From Cunninghamella blakesleeana (taxonomy: Eukaryota; Mucoromycota; Mucoromycetes; Mucorales; Cunninghamellaceae), in contig JAFCIZ010000002.1 of NCBI GenBank assembly GCA_017871115.1, positions 682,001 to 746,000 of the forward strand: DNA of 64,000 nt, written 5' to 3'. Shown here piece after piece: positions 45,394 to 58,067 of the stretch (position 1 is the first letter of the stretch; each line of letters begins with the position of its first letter). Both the position numbers and the translations under genes were made by a program. The notes under the pieces are model-generated. The model ran no database searches. It was not told where the DNA came from and worked only from the letters and a program-made list of their open reading frames with translations.

Positions 45394-46998
45394 TGTATAC
45401 TGATTTATAGATGGGGAATAAGTATTAGAGTTAAATCGTTGTTGTAAAGATCTTGTATTAGAAAATGTAGCTGTAACAGAAGATGCAGTACTCGAACCTT
45501 GAAAAGGTGATTGCAGCTTCTGTAAACGAGAAGAAGAATTATTTCTAATTAATATAGGAGAAGGTAATCGTTGGACTGAGGATATATTAGAGTGGGTAGT
45601 CGCACGACTTTCATTTTGCCTACGGTAATTATACTGTTGAGTCAAAGTAGGTGTGTTCGTATTAGGTGATAAAGAACGTGATAATAAAGGTGGCTGTAAT
45701 GGTGGCAATGTACTTCTATCAGACTGTAGCGATGTAGAAGCAGTACCTGAAACAGCAACCCAAGGATTTACAGTATTATCAAATTGATCATCATCATTAT
45801 AATAAGGCGAATCACGTGGTGGTACAATATGAACTGCAGCAGTAGTTGTAGAAGGTGTAGATGATAATGATGGTTTTGATAATGGAGATGACATATTTTT
45901 TTTTGTTGTTAGATTATTATTATTATTATTAAATGATCTTTTAGAATAAGTAGTAGGCGTAATAGGACGATCCAATGATTGTTGACTTGAATTTGAATGT
46001 TGTTGCTGTGGTGATGATGAATTTGGTAAAGAAATTTTTGAAAGAGGTAATCTATTCTTTTTCTTTTGTCGAAACACAGTAGCAGGAGTTGATCTTCCGG
46101 CGTTTTGTTGAATTTCAAAAAGATATGCTTTTTCTTCTTCATCAATGGACCCTTGACTTGACCCTTTTTAATAGTTATAATAATAGTTTCATTACCCATC
46201 AAATAAAAATAAATAAAAAAATAAAAAAAAATAAATCATCTGATATGAATTATTTACATAAATGATATGAATTATAACTATTATTACCTTCATCATCCTC
46301 TTCATCCTCATTATCTTGGTCATCTTCTGTTGTTGTTGTTATATCATCATCTGTTGTATCATCATCATCACCTGTAGGTTTCAGTGTGGCAAATATTTGA
46401 AGTATTTGTTGGGCTTGTGCTCTACAGGCTGGGTTTTGAAATGCTTCCGATACAGTTTGTAAAAGCGTTTCCACATATTTATGCTCTGCTTCCAACTTAG
46501 TCATTCCTTTTATATTATTCCAAGCGTCCCTATTTTTTTAAAAAAAACAATAATAATAATAATAATGAAAGATAAAAAATCCATAGTTATAATAAAACAA
46601 TACTATTATATACTTTATTTTTATATTTTCCTATAGAATTATTAGTAATATTATATGTTACCATTTAGCTCTTCCAACTATATCAAATAAACCAGGCCGT
46701 GGAGTATTTTTTTGAACATCGCCAAGAGACACTTGTTTATAAAAGGCATATAACTATTTATACATCGTATACATACACATGCATATATATAAGATAGATA
46801 ATATAAAATAAAACAACTGGATAGTAAATAATAGTTTACTGCATATAGAAAAGTTTTATTATTTTAATTTACCTTAAGTTTTTGCTCTTTTGTAGGCTGA
46901 AAATGACTTGGTAAATGTTGAACTATTTGCAAAGCTCTATTATAGCGTCTATGTATATATTTATCTGAATAATTAGGTGGTATTGAATTATTCGCCAT
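44777..46998 (-). CDS. ACBD5/ATG37-type acyl-CoA-binding, tail-anchored protein
   Basis: Five exons (46998-46873, 46753-46662, 46529-46288, 46163-45061, 44938-44777) give 574 aa. Residues 8 to about 100 are an acyl-CoA-binding domain: [31 protein letters not shown], and [24 protein letters not shown] with the conserved Lys-Trp pair. An acidic stretch and a long Ser/Asn-rich region follow, then a coiled coil ([29 protein letters not shown]) and one C-terminal helix ([18 protein letters not shown]). ACB domain plus coiled coil plus tail anchor is the layout of peroxisomal ACBD5/Atg37, which act in pexophagy and peroxisome contacts. The last exon encodes the anchor. Confidence 0.88.
45309..45394. 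repeat. Trinucleotide run encoding poly-Asn
   Basis: A near-uninterrupted (ATT)n tract inside exon 4 of the ACBD5-like gene, encoding about 28-30 consecutive Asn. It is a likely length-variable microsatellite within a disordered linker. Confidence 0.9.
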
Positions 46999-48048
46999 TT
47001 TATTATATTTAATTTTATAAATTGGAATTATAAAAAGGAAAGGAAAAACAAAGATATAAAACACCGTTAACCCCACAAAATTAATGTAAAATTCGGGATT
47101 TAAAAAATTAAAAATTTGATAAAAAAAATCTACTAAATTAGGCAACTGTTTTATAGGTGCTGCTAATACATTTGATAATAGCTTGGTGTAAATAAAAAGT
47201 ATATAAATACTGTTACTTGTATTATATATTACTTTTATTTTGCATAAGTATATATTTTTAATAATGTGAATCACCCATATTAACCAACTGCGTAAAAAAA
47301 ATTATATGTAGAATAATATAGAAACTAAACTGTTTATAAGTACGCACTAGCACCGAAATTATGCAAAACTAAGTAAAATATTTTTATACACCATCAATAG
47401 AAAGTTTATATTTAAAAAAACTTTTACGTAAATAAGTTATTGATAAGTAAAAGCAAATCTATTAATGTACAATTTTATTTATTAATAACGCGCTTGGCGC
47501 TCTATTTTTTATATTTCTTATATATTCTAGTATACAATATCTTTATTTATGTACCTATATAATTATTTTATGTTATTTTACATTAATAGAAAATAAAAAA
47601 GACACCTGGTTGCATTTCTTAAAACTATATACAAATTTATATAAATAATTTATTTATTGTATTTTTTAAACGACACTGATTTTTGTTTACATATACTGTA
47701 TTTTTTTTTACTGATATAAGATGATTTCTTTATACATAAATGGATTTCATCTTTAAATTTATTTTTACGTAATATATATTATATGTATACATCAAAATTA
47801 TTCAATTTTAAAATATCAAATATAATTACACTTTGATGCATAAACTCATTTAGTTTTGTAATGAAAAAAATAAGCCTGTATATTTTGAACAGTTACACCT
47901 GAAAATAAAATCAAAAGGAAGGGACAAAATAATTTAAATTCCGCATTTTTTTGAGCACCTTATTTTTTTTTTTCGCCTTTCTTTCCTTTCTTCACTTTTT
48001 CAATATTATTATTTTTATTCTTTTGTTGTTTAACTTACCACATTTTTA
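46999..48048. other. Divergent promoter region, ACBD5-like / TRAPPC13
   Basis: 1.05 kb. The minus-strand frame upstream of the ACBD5-like ATG is open but hydrophobic low complexity and not called. The TRAPPC13 side carries AAATTCCGCATTTTTTT at about 47936. No other gene seen. Confidence 0.5.
47938..47944 (+). promoter_or_regulatory. ATTCCGC upstream motif (TRAPPC13)
   Basis: ATTCCGCATTTTTTT in the sense orientation about 105 bp before the ATG. Same motif and orientation as at VPS28, RRP5 and MGM101. Confidence 0.35.
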
Positions 48049-49473
48049 ATGGCAACTATGAATGCCCAATCACCACCACCAAGAGTTACAACACCTTCTT
48101 CTCCTGGCCCAGATGATAATCAATCCCCTCATTTACTATCGCTTAAAGTTATGAGATTGTCACGTCCTTTATTTACTAATCACTCACCCATTTATTATGA
48201 AAATGAACAAGGAAAAGAGAAAAAGTCATCACTTGTAGAAGGATTAGAAGCTATTCATATATCTGATTTATCTATTTCACATCCTATTCAAGGGGATGCG
48301 AACAATAATAATAATATGGTCAATATTCGTGATTTTGGACTAAGCCAAATGTTAAAGTTACCTTCATCGTTTGGAACTATTTATCTTGGGGAGGGCTTTA
48401 ATACCTTTATCAGTATTAACAATGAAGCATCAATAGATAATAGCAATAGTAACAATGCAGTACGTGAAGTAGGAATGAAAGTGGAATTACAAACATCATC
48501 ACAACGTTTTAGTTTATATGATACCTTAAAACAGCCTCAACTGTTATTACAACCCAATCAGACCCATGATATCACCGTTTCTCATGAAATCAAAGAGTTA
48601 GGTGTTCATATTTTGGTCTGTTCTGTTTTTTATACAGCACCTGATGGAAAAAAAAGAAATTTTCGTAAATTTTATAAATTTCAGGTATCTAATCCATTAG
48701 CAGTAAAAACAAAATTAAATAATGTGTCGGATGGTAGGGTCTGTATGGAAGCTCAAGTACAAAATGTGTCACAGGGTCCTATGTATTTAGAAAGAATGAA
48801 ATTTGAACCTTCTGATTATTTTCATTTTGATGATTTAAATTATCATTTATCATCCCAACAGCAACAATCTATTTTTGATGATGCTTTTATTCATCCTCAA
48901 GATATAAGACAATATTTATACATATTAACACCTAAATCAACCAATAAAGATAAAATCGCTAGAACCACTAACGCATTAGGGAAATTGGATATCGTATGGA
49001 GATCAGCTATGGGGGATATGGGTAGATTACAAACATCTCAATTAACAAGAAAGGTACCTATACTGGACGATATTGAAGTACAACCTATGAGCGCAACGGT
49101 TTATACCAATCATAATAAAAATGACGGTGATGATGATCATAATGTAAATACAACAACAATGGATAAAATTCTTTTGGAAAATCCATTTATTTTAAAATTA
49201 AAAATTTATAACCATTCAGCACAAAATATGAATTTATTACTATCTATCAATAAGGCTAAAATGGGATCTGTTTTGCTTAGTGGATTAAGTACATATTCAT
49301 TAGGGGAATTAGGGCCAAGTGATTCATTAGAAACACAGTTGGAATTTTTCCCTTTAACACCTGGATTACAACGTTTGGGAGGCCTAAAAATTAGAGATTT
49401 AACTAGTGGATATACCAAAGACATTGATCATTTATGTGATGTATTTGTATTAACAAATTCTAATGAAATATAA
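48049..49473 (+). CDS. TRAPPC13: TRAPPC13 (DUF974), TRAPP-complex subunit
   Basis: Intronless, 474 aa (about 417 in human). Family blocks in order are LLSLKVMRLSRPLF, LKLPSSFGTIYLGEGFNTFISI, VELQTSSQRFSLYD, TVSHEIKELGVHILVCSVFY, NFRKFYKFQVSNPLAVKTK and EAQVQNVSQGPMYLERMKFEP, closely tracking the animal protein. Extra length comes from Asn-rich insertions. TRAPPC13 belongs to the TRAPP tethering complexes at the ER-Golgi/Golgi that act as Rab exchange factors. The ATG at 48049 is the first in frame. Confidence 0.93.
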   Translation: MATMNAQSPPPRVTTPSSPGPDDNQSPHLLSLKVMRLSRPLFTNHSPIYYENEQGKEKKSSLVEGLEAIHISDLSISHPIQGDANNNNNMVNIRDFGLSQMLKLPSSFGTIYLGEGFNTFISINNEASIDNSNSNNAVREVGMKVELQTSSQRFSLYDTLKQPQLLLQPNQTHDITVSHEIKELGVHILVCSVFYTAPDGKKRNFRKFYKFQVSNPLAVKTKLNNVSDGRVCMEAQVQNVSQGPMYLERMKFEPSDYFHFDDLNYHLSSQQQQSIFDDAFIHPQDIRQYLYILTPKSTNKDKIARTTNALGKLDIVWRSAMGDMGRLQTSQLTRKVPILDDIEVQPMSATVYTNHNKNDGDDDHNVNTTTMDKILLENPFILKLKIYNHSAQNMNLLLSINKAKMGSVLLSGLSTYSLGELGPSDSLETQLEFFPLTPGLQRLGGLKIRDLTSGYTKDIDHLCDVFVLTNSNEI

Positions 49474-50258
49474 ATTATTATAATTGTTATTTTTTTATTA
49501 CTATTTTTTTATTTATCTAATACATTTACATTATGATAATACCTCTGTATTTTTATTTTTAAAAATGATTTTTTTTATGTTATTTTACTTGTGTGGTTTA
49601 TGGGAAATGGTGGAAAATTGAATAATATTAAAATAAATATATATATAGTGTAATGCTCTACTGTCCCGTAAAAAAAAACAAAGTATATATTAATACAAAC
49701 TATGTATATATTATCCAAAGTGAACACTGAACGAGGAAAAAAAAATTAACTCTTTTAAAAAAAATAATTTTATATAAAAGATGCATTGTTCCAATCAGTA
49801 TGGTAAGAAGCAAATAAATAAACAAAAAAAAAAAAAAAAAAAAAAAAAAACATATACCTTTATCCCTACAATAAAACCTATTGAGACAATTATTTACTTA
49901 TGCTCTTTAAACTTATACGAACATAAATATGTATAATTAAAAAAGTATATACTGAATATGAAGATTTCTTTTTATAAACATTAAAAAATCTCGTAAAATA
50001 TGAGCAATGAAACTCATTTTAAAAACATTTGATTATAATAAAAGCACTAGTAAAATTAACACTTATATTGATATTCTATATAGGGTGGTAAAAAAAATTA
50101 AAGTTGTTTTATAATATTGTAAAAAGAATTATTACCATTATCATTGTGAAAAAAAAATCTCATTAAAATTCCGCCATTTTTTTATAATTTAGGAAAATTT
50201 TTTTCGCGTTCTATCTTTTTTTTTCCTTCCTTTTTTTTTTTTTTTGAATAACAGTAAT
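49474..50258. other. Intergenic, TRAPPC13 3' end and MGM101 promoter
   Basis: 785 bp, A/T-rich, with a 25-A run near 49826-49850. The MGM101 side carries AAATTCCGCCATTTTTTT at about 50166 and a long pyrimidine tract just before the ATG. No gene seen. Confidence 0.5.
50168..50174 (+). promoter_or_regulatory. ATTCCGCC upstream motif (MGM101)
   Basis: ATTCCGCCATTTTTTT in the sense orientation about 85-90 bp before the ATG. Confidence 0.35.
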
Positions 50259-51557
<1,299 letters not shown>

Positions 51558-51963
51558 TCAATTTATAAAAATAATAATAACCATAATAATAATGAATATA
51601 TTAAATCTTGTATATACTAATAACTACCCTTTTCTCTCATAAAAAAACATATAATTACGAATAATATTATATATATATATATATAAGTATAAATTTATTA
51701 ATAAAATAAAAATAAGGTTTAAATAAGATGACGGGTCTTGATCATCACTCTCTAGCATTTATATTTGTATTAAAATTATGCATATATATACACACACATA
51801 TATAGCATGAGAAACAAACAAAAAATGAACATGTGATTTTTTTTCATCAGATCAACTATAAAAAAGGTGTATTCCAATCGATTTTTTTCGCCCTTTCTTT
51901 TCTTTTTATTTATTTATTTTACTTTCTTTTATTTTTTAGTTTTTATTTTAATACAAAACAATT
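51558..51963. other. Intergenic
   Basis: 406 bp between MGM101 and the 68-aa ORF. It includes (TA)n near 51668-51685, a mixed (CA/TA)n tract near 51782-51802 and T-rich sequence before the next ATG. No gene seen. Confidence 0.45.
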
Positions 51964-52170
51964 ATGGCTCTTCATGCTATTATTTTTTTTCTAATAATTT
52001 TAAAAACAGTAACATATATGGCTGGTCCTCCTAATAATGAAGAAGATGAAGATCCTAAACTTATATCGCAAAAGGAATGGCAAGAAGCCTCTTTTGATTC
52101 ATCCATAGCACATATTTATTCCACTTCTTCCAACCCTGACTGGGCCCTAAGCTTATTTATCGAATCTTGA
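51964..52170 (+). CDS. Small protein with N-terminal hydrophobic helix (68 aa)
   Basis: Not recognised. MALHAIIFFLIILKTVTYMAG looks like a signal peptide or single membrane anchor, followed by an acidic hydrophilic part (NNEEDEDPKLISQKEWQEAS) and DWALSLFIES. An internal Met at residue 19 would give a soluble 50-aa form beginning MAGPPNNEED. Non-repetitive composition and a pyrimidine-rich leader before the ATG support a real gene, but the length leaves doubt. Confidence 0.45.
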   Translation: MALHAIIFFLIILKTVTYMAGPPNNEEDEDPKLISQKEWQEASFDSSIAHIYSTSSNPDWALSLFIES

Positions 52171-52656
52171 AAAGAAAAAAAGGTCGTTGTTACGAATCGC
52201 ATTTATGTATATACATCTATTTTAATATTTCCCACAAATTTTTTTTTAATTTCACCATACGTTAAACTTTAATCATTCATTGCACAGACCCCACCAATCC
52301 TATATAAATACACCTTTTACGTACCTTTATTATTATTTTGTAAATTTTTTTTATTATACCACACCATATCTTTTTGTAAAAAAATAAAAAAAACAATATC
52401 TTTATTTTATAATACCACACCATATCTTTTTGTAAAAAAATAAAAAAAACAATATCTTTATTTTATAAGAATGGTAAATTATTTGTTGTTTGTTATTCCT
52501 TTTTTTTCATCAAAACAAAATAAACAAATACAATAAAAAAAATCACTCTTTTTTTCTTTTTCTTTTTCTTTTTCTTTTTTTTAAAAAAAAAGAGAATAAC
52601 ATTTTATATTTATATGTATATAACACAAAAGTTTCTTCTAAAATATTCTATACCAT
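52171..52656. other. Intergenic with tandem duplication
   Basis: 486 bp between the 68-aa ORF and the MetAP1 stop. It holds the 56-bp perfect tandem duplication and a (TTTTTC)n tract near 52548-52580. Confidence 0.5.
52357..52468. repeat. 56-bp perfect tandem duplication (two copies)
   Basis: 52357-52412 and 52413-52468 are identical. Each unit begins TACCACACCATATC and ends TTTATTTTATAA, with a GTAAAAAAAT-type A run inside. Identity implies a recent duplication or strong constraint. Confidence 0.9.
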
Positions 52657-54734
52657 TTAAGTTAAGATTTCCACTCCGTCTTCAGTTACTAACATTGTAT
52701 GTTCGAATTGAGCTGACCTTTTACCATCACATGTTACTGCTGTCCAACTGAAAATAAATATAAAAATTATAGTAATAATAATTAAATGAATAAGAAAATT
52801 TATCATAAACATTTTTTATAATGGTCATTCATATTACTACTTACTTATCAGGCCTATATATATGAAAGAAAGAAAGAAAATGAATAAAGTTATTCACATT
52901 ATTATCATTAAGCTTATTTCATTTTCAATACTTTGTAAAAAAAAAATTAATAAAACCCAAATTTATATATTCTATTACCATAATTGATCTCTCCAAGTTC
53001 CTTCGCAAATCATTGGTTCAATAGTAAAAACATGACCAGGTTTCATTATTCCAATAGCTTTATTATCTGTATGTATAAACAAACAAATCATATTTATAGA
53101 AATGATCAAGGTAAATAATAAATACAAGTGCCTTTTATACATATGGATGATCACGAATTGGATTTTTTTTAAAATATAAATAAATTATTTCTTTTTTTTA
53201 CTTACTAGCATAATGTGGTACATTAGGTGCACAGTGGAAGAGTTGATTAATACCATGGCCACAAAAAGTTCTAACAACTGAAAATCCATTCTTTTTAGCA
53301 TGATCTTCGATAACTTTACCAAAATCACGATAGCGAGCACCGGGTTTGACTTTTTATATATAAAAAAAAAGAAAAAAATGAAGCAATTAATATACATAAT
53401 ATGAAAGAATGAAAGCATCAGATCATATAATCTTTTCAAAAAAAAAAAAAAAAAAAAAAAGAGGAACTTATATCTTATTTACCTAATGCAATGGCTTTTT
53501 CTAAACATTCTTTAGCAGTTTTTACTAAAAGACGACCCTTTTCATCTACATTTCCAACTAAATAAGTTTCATTCAAATCACCATGGAAACCACCATAATA
53601 ACAGGTGACCTATATATTACCAATATTAATATTAAAATCAATATATATTATATTGGCTACTCTTTTTTCCTTCTGTTAATATGTATATTTATAAACATTA
53701 CATCCAAATTGACAATATCACCGTCTTTTAAAGGCCGTTGGTCAGGAATACCATGACAAATAACTTCATTGACAGATCTATGCAACATTAAAATAATAAT
53801 AATAATAACAGTTCATGTTTAAACATTTTATATTCACAAATTCATTTCTTTTTTATTTTTTTTCTCTTCAAAATAAAACAAAACTTACGTGCATACAGAT
53901 TTTGGGAATTGATAATAATTTAATGGAGAAGGATAAGCACCTCGTTCAATAGTAGCTTCATGAATGATTTTATCGATTTCATCAGTAGTAATACCGGGTC
54001 GAATTGCAGCTGCACCAATATCCAAGACTTCCCGAGCTAATTTGCATACTTTACGCATTCCTTCAATTTCTTCAGCATTAAGTACTTTAATAGGATTACC
54101 ACGTGCTTTTTCTTCAGATACTGGAATACTGGTTTCAGCATAATCAGCTAAAATAAATATAATACATAATTAACATGGATATATAATTTGGTCCTCTTTT
54201 ACTTTTTTTTTTTCATAATAATATATCTATTCTAAATAATTTACGCTTTTCAATATTTTCTGGTACTTCACGGCGAGGTGATAAAGGATAAACGGCTCGA
54301 AGATCGCCAGTATAAGAATAATGCTTAAAAGGATCGTGAGGTGTGCCTATATTTTTTAGAAGTATGTGTATCAGTTTTTTTTAAGTATGACAGCCCTATT
54401 TTTATATTTATATTTTCTTGCTCTCAATTCTTTTTTATTTCCTTTTCAAACTCACTTTCTAACTTGGCTTTATGTACATTTTTATGAGTTGCCTAAAAAT
54501 AAAAATAAATAAAAGTGATATAAGTGACTAAAATAAACAGCAGATATTGATTGAGTGTGTAGAAAGAATAATAATAATAAAAAGCGTCTAATATTTTACC
54601 CAATTACTCTTAAAGCATTCTTGGGAACAAAAGTAAGAGCCTTCAATCTTTAATTTCAAACAAGTAGGACATTGTAATTTTGCAGGTTTATCACAACCAG
54701 GCGATTGACATTTATTGTTGGCTAAATCAGACAT
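52657..54734 (-). CDS. MAP1: Methionine aminopeptidase 1, with microexon
   Basis: Ten exons (54734-54600, 54492-54456, 54346-54245, 54147-53889, 53777-53702, 53609-53483, 53349-53206, 53066-52979, 52853-52845, 52747-52657) give 355 aa. The N-terminal C6H2 zinc finger ([36 protein letters not shown]) is that of ribosome-associated type 1 MetAPs. Catalytic residues sit in [38 protein letters not shown] and SAQFEHT. It removes the initiator Met co-translationally. A 9-nt exon supplies PDN in [14 protein letters not shown]. Its start is 181 bp from the divergent ASCC1 start, a shared promoter. Confidence 0.95.
52845..52853 (-). other. 9-nt microexon in MetAP1
   Basis: GCCTGATAA on the minus strand, between ATATAG and GTAAGT, completes Trp323 and encodes Pro-Asp plus two bases of Asn326 in the conserved WPDNWTAVT block. 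Skipping would stay in frame but lose three residues and change Trp to Cys. Confidence 0.8.
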
Positions 54735-54915
54735 ATTTTTAAATAAATAAAAAATAAAAAAATAAAGAAAAGAGAAAAAATGAAAATGAAAAGCTTTTTC
54801 TTTTTAAAATAATTTAAACTCCTCATTTTTATACACAGTTCTGATTTTTTTTTTTTTCCATTCTCCTCTTTTTCTTTCACATTTTTTAAATATAATAATA
54901 ATAGTAAATAATTCT

Positions 54916-56399
54916 ATGTCTAGTAGCACCGAAAAAATAGTACCATCCTTAAAAGGTTTTACATTAGTTAAAGTGCAAGATCGCATATATAGAGTTCCTT
55001 CGGATTCAATTAATGCTTCTAATACTAAAGTAGATCGTCGTAAAGTTTTACCAACATAAGAAATAATATTTATCATATAAAAAAAAAGACGCAGCAATCA
55101 GCAAAATAACTCATACCTCAATCTAAAAAATCGCCTTCTATCTTTTCATTATTATTATTATTGTTTATTTATTTATTTATATAATAGCACCTAAAATTTT
55201 GGATACAGCGTCTGTAGATACAAGTACTACCATATATACTGATGAAATCATCACCTATTATCATCCTGTACAGAATATCTATCATGGTCTGCTTATTGGT
55301 AAAAAAGGAAGTACATTGAAAAAACTCAAATTAGCTACGGGTGCTCGGATTGATGTGAATAGTGGTAAAAACTCTTTAATGATAAAGGGAGTCCAACCAG
55401 CCATTGATCATGCTATTCAGCTAATTGATGAGTTACTTCAACAAGCTATCGAGAAAGCCAATGTAACTCATTTTTTATCTTTTCCCATTCAATCCCCTTA
55501 TGCAACAAGAAAATATACTGATTTTCAGCATGCTATCTTACAAAGTACTTTTAAGTCTGATGGTTTCATGAATGACTTTGTTATCCCTCCTATTAAATTA
55601 CATATCACTCTAGGTGTATTTAAGTTATTAGCTCAAGAAGATATTGAAAAAACTGTCCAGTTCCTTAAAAATGATATACATGTGATTGTTAAAGAAATCT
55701 TGGATAGTGAAAAAATTTTACCAGTGCGATTAAAAGGTTTGGCAATTATGGAAGATGATAAAAGTAAGCAATGATAATAACGATAATTGCAGTATGAAAA
55801 GCAGTAAATGATGTACAGTTATATGTAAAGGTGGTTTCTAAAATGTAATGGTATTTTTATTTTTTATTTTTTTCGGTAGGTAAAGCGCGTGTATTATATA
55901 TTCAAGTTCATGATGAATCAAAGAATCAAGTATTAGTAAAATTATGCGGTAAAAAAATAACGTATAAAATCTATATTATTATATAAATTCGCTTTATTAT
56001 TGATGTTTATTAATTATATATATTATCAATTTTATTAGACGCTATTAGAGAAAAAATGATTAATGCTGGATTTATGATTGATGAAAACAGACCATTGAAG
56101 GTAAAATAAAATAAAGTAAAAATATGTATGCATAATGATATCAGTTGGAGAGGGTAGTTTTATTAATACAACCCCGCTATTTTTTTTCTATTTTTAAAAA
56201 ATAGTTACACGTGACACTGATTAAAACAAAAAGAGTTAAAGATAAAGAGGAGCGACCAGTATTTGATGCTCAGCCTATTTTAAAAACACATGGAGAGCTG
56301 GATCTTGGTATCATTCATTTAGATAAAATACATTTGATGAAAATGGCATCAGCTAGTGATGGATCATATATTAGCGAAGGATCAATTTCAATAGAATAA
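54916..56399 (+). CDS. ASCC1: ASCC1 homologue (KH plus 2H phosphoesterase-like)
   Basis: Five exons (54916-55039, 55188-55763, 55880-55948, 56039-56100, 56205-56399) give 341 aa (human about 357). A KH domain has the GxxG loop in YHGLLIGKKGSTLKKLK. It is followed by an AKAP7/2'-5' RNA-ligase-like 2H domain with both H-x-T motifs, LHITLG and LHVTLI, after THFLSFPIQSP. ASCC1 is a subunit of the ASCC helicase complex in alkylation repair and ribosome quality control, and the two HxT motifs suggest retained phosphoesterase activity (inference). The donor at 55040 (GTAAAG) is chosen because the frame meets a stop shortly after it. Confidence 0.92.
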
Positions 56400-56715
56400 A
56401 TAGACTACACTTAAATTTATTTTTATTTTGTTATTACTATTATATGAAATTAAATTATAAGTGTATATATTAATATATATTGATAAAAAAAGGGTAAAAT
56501 ACATAAATAGCTTAATAATAATGGTAATTTTTTTAAAAAAAAATAAATAAAACGTGTAATAATAAAAATAATAAAAAGTTAGAAATATATAATAAGAGTG
56601 GCAAATATATCAAAGCATAGATAAAATAAATAGATCAAAGTAAAAATAACAATATGAGAAAAAGGTTGAATATACATTTTTTTTAAAAAAAAGAAAAAAA
56701 AGTCATTAATATTTA
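56400..56715. other. Intergenic, convergent gene ends
   Basis: 316 bp of A/T-rich 3' UTR between ASCC1 (+) and the second bHLH gene (-). No gene seen. Confidence 0.5.
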
Positions 56716-57552
56716 TCATGCATTAGAAGATGATTCATTTATATCTGAATTTGGAAGCTGATGGCTGTAATGATGATCATGGTTACCGTTAATTATATTT
56801 TCATTACTACTATTATGACCAAGTGAAGGAGGAAGTTGCTGCTGGTATTGTTGGTGATGAAGATGGTGATCATTATATTGATTATTTTGTTGTTGTTGTT
56901 GCTGTTGTTGTCCTGATACCTGAGATCGCATTCCTAATAATACTTCCAATTCTTTTATTCGTTGTTGCTGATCATTAATTTGTTGATGAAGAAGACGAAT
57001 ATGTTTGACTGAATTTTCTAATATAATACCTCGGTTTAATTTTTGGGTAATCATTTCATTAGGTAATAGTGTACTTAACTCATCTATTCTAGCATTAATA
57101 TTATCTCGACGTCGTCTTTCTACTACATTATGTGATTCTCTTCGTTTTCGTTTTCGCTCAAATATCTGATCCATCCTAATATTTATAAATATACATAAAA
57201 TAGGAGAAAAGTAAATGGCTAACTTTAATAATTATATACATAAATTTATTTACTTATCTATCATTATTTATTATTATAGTAATAATAATAATGATAGAAG
57301 TAGTATTAATAAAAAGAAGTTGCTTTATATAAATAGTGGAACCTACTTTTCCGTTGATAATTCGTCGTCTAAAGTATCTGCTTTAGAAGGTGAAGAAGTT
57401 GAAGGATGATTATTGTCATTAGTAATTATTGTTGAAGAATTATCATGTGGATTGAATATAACTGATTTTGAAGATCGAGGAGGAGTAGGTGGTCCACCAA
57501 AATAATGATGTTCATTAGGATGGGTTGATTCTAATTTGATATGTTTATTCAT
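56716..57552 (-). CDS. bHLH transcription factor, USF/MITF/Rtg3-like
   Basis: Two exons (57552-57347, 57175-56716) give 221 aa. The N-terminus is Pro/Ser-rich (FGGPPTPPRSSKSVIF). The bHLH (about residues 78-140) is KRRESHNVVERRRRDNINARIDELSTLLP, then LNRGIILENSVKHIRLL; His84-Glu88-Arg92 are the class B E-box contacts. A short leucine-zipper-like helix (QQRIKELEVLLG) follows, then a Gln/His/Asn-rich tail. The DNA-binding part resembles USF/MITF and yeast Rtg3, but the tail gives no family name. Nuclear regulator, targets unknown. Confidence 0.88.
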
Positions 57553-58067
57553 TATATATAGATAAAAAAAAACTATTGAAAGATGAGGTTGAACGTTAGT
57601 TAATAAAATTATATTTTCATTTTTACTTTTTTCATGCGTTATGCTTAAAAAATAGAATTTTTAGAGTAATAAAATATTATATTATATTACCAATGTAAAT
57701 ATATATTTGTACTTGATACGTATAAAAATAAATAATTTAAGAAATAAAGAAAAGAGAAAAAGAGAAAAAATGTTTGAAATTTTTTTCACGAGTGAATTTT
57801 TATAAAAAAAAGCGGAGATTAAAATCATCAGCACAGCTTCAAATATTGGAATCAAAATAATAATAAAAATTGCTTTTACTTTTTTTTAATGGAATATTAA
57901 TGATAAAAATTAAAAATAAAGATATGTTACATGATGAAGATGAATAATGATAAAAAATTGTAATAATATAATCTATAAATTTAAAAAAAAAAATGAATAT
58001 GGTAAACAAATATACATATTGAAAAAAAAAAAAAAAAATTGAAAGTATATTAAAAAATGATATATAT
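57553..58067. other. Intergenic, bHLH promoter and NMD3 3' end
   Basis: 515 bp. A GCGGAGATT variant of the upstream motif lies at 57812 in the sense orientation of the bHLH gene, about 260 bp upstream. The rest is A/T-rich. No gene seen. Confidence 0.5.

Noticed and set aside
45309..45394. CRISPR-like repeat
   Set aside because: It is a simple trinucleotide tract without spacers, in a eukaryotic coding exon.
46999..47274. N-terminal extension of the ACBD5-like ORF
   Set aside because: Hydrophobic low-complexity text before MANNSIPP; the acyl-CoA-binding domain begins right after the ATG at 46998.
54804..55097. Minus-strand ORF over the ASCC1 start
   Set aside because: Overlaps the firmly supported ASCC1 exon 1 and has no family features.
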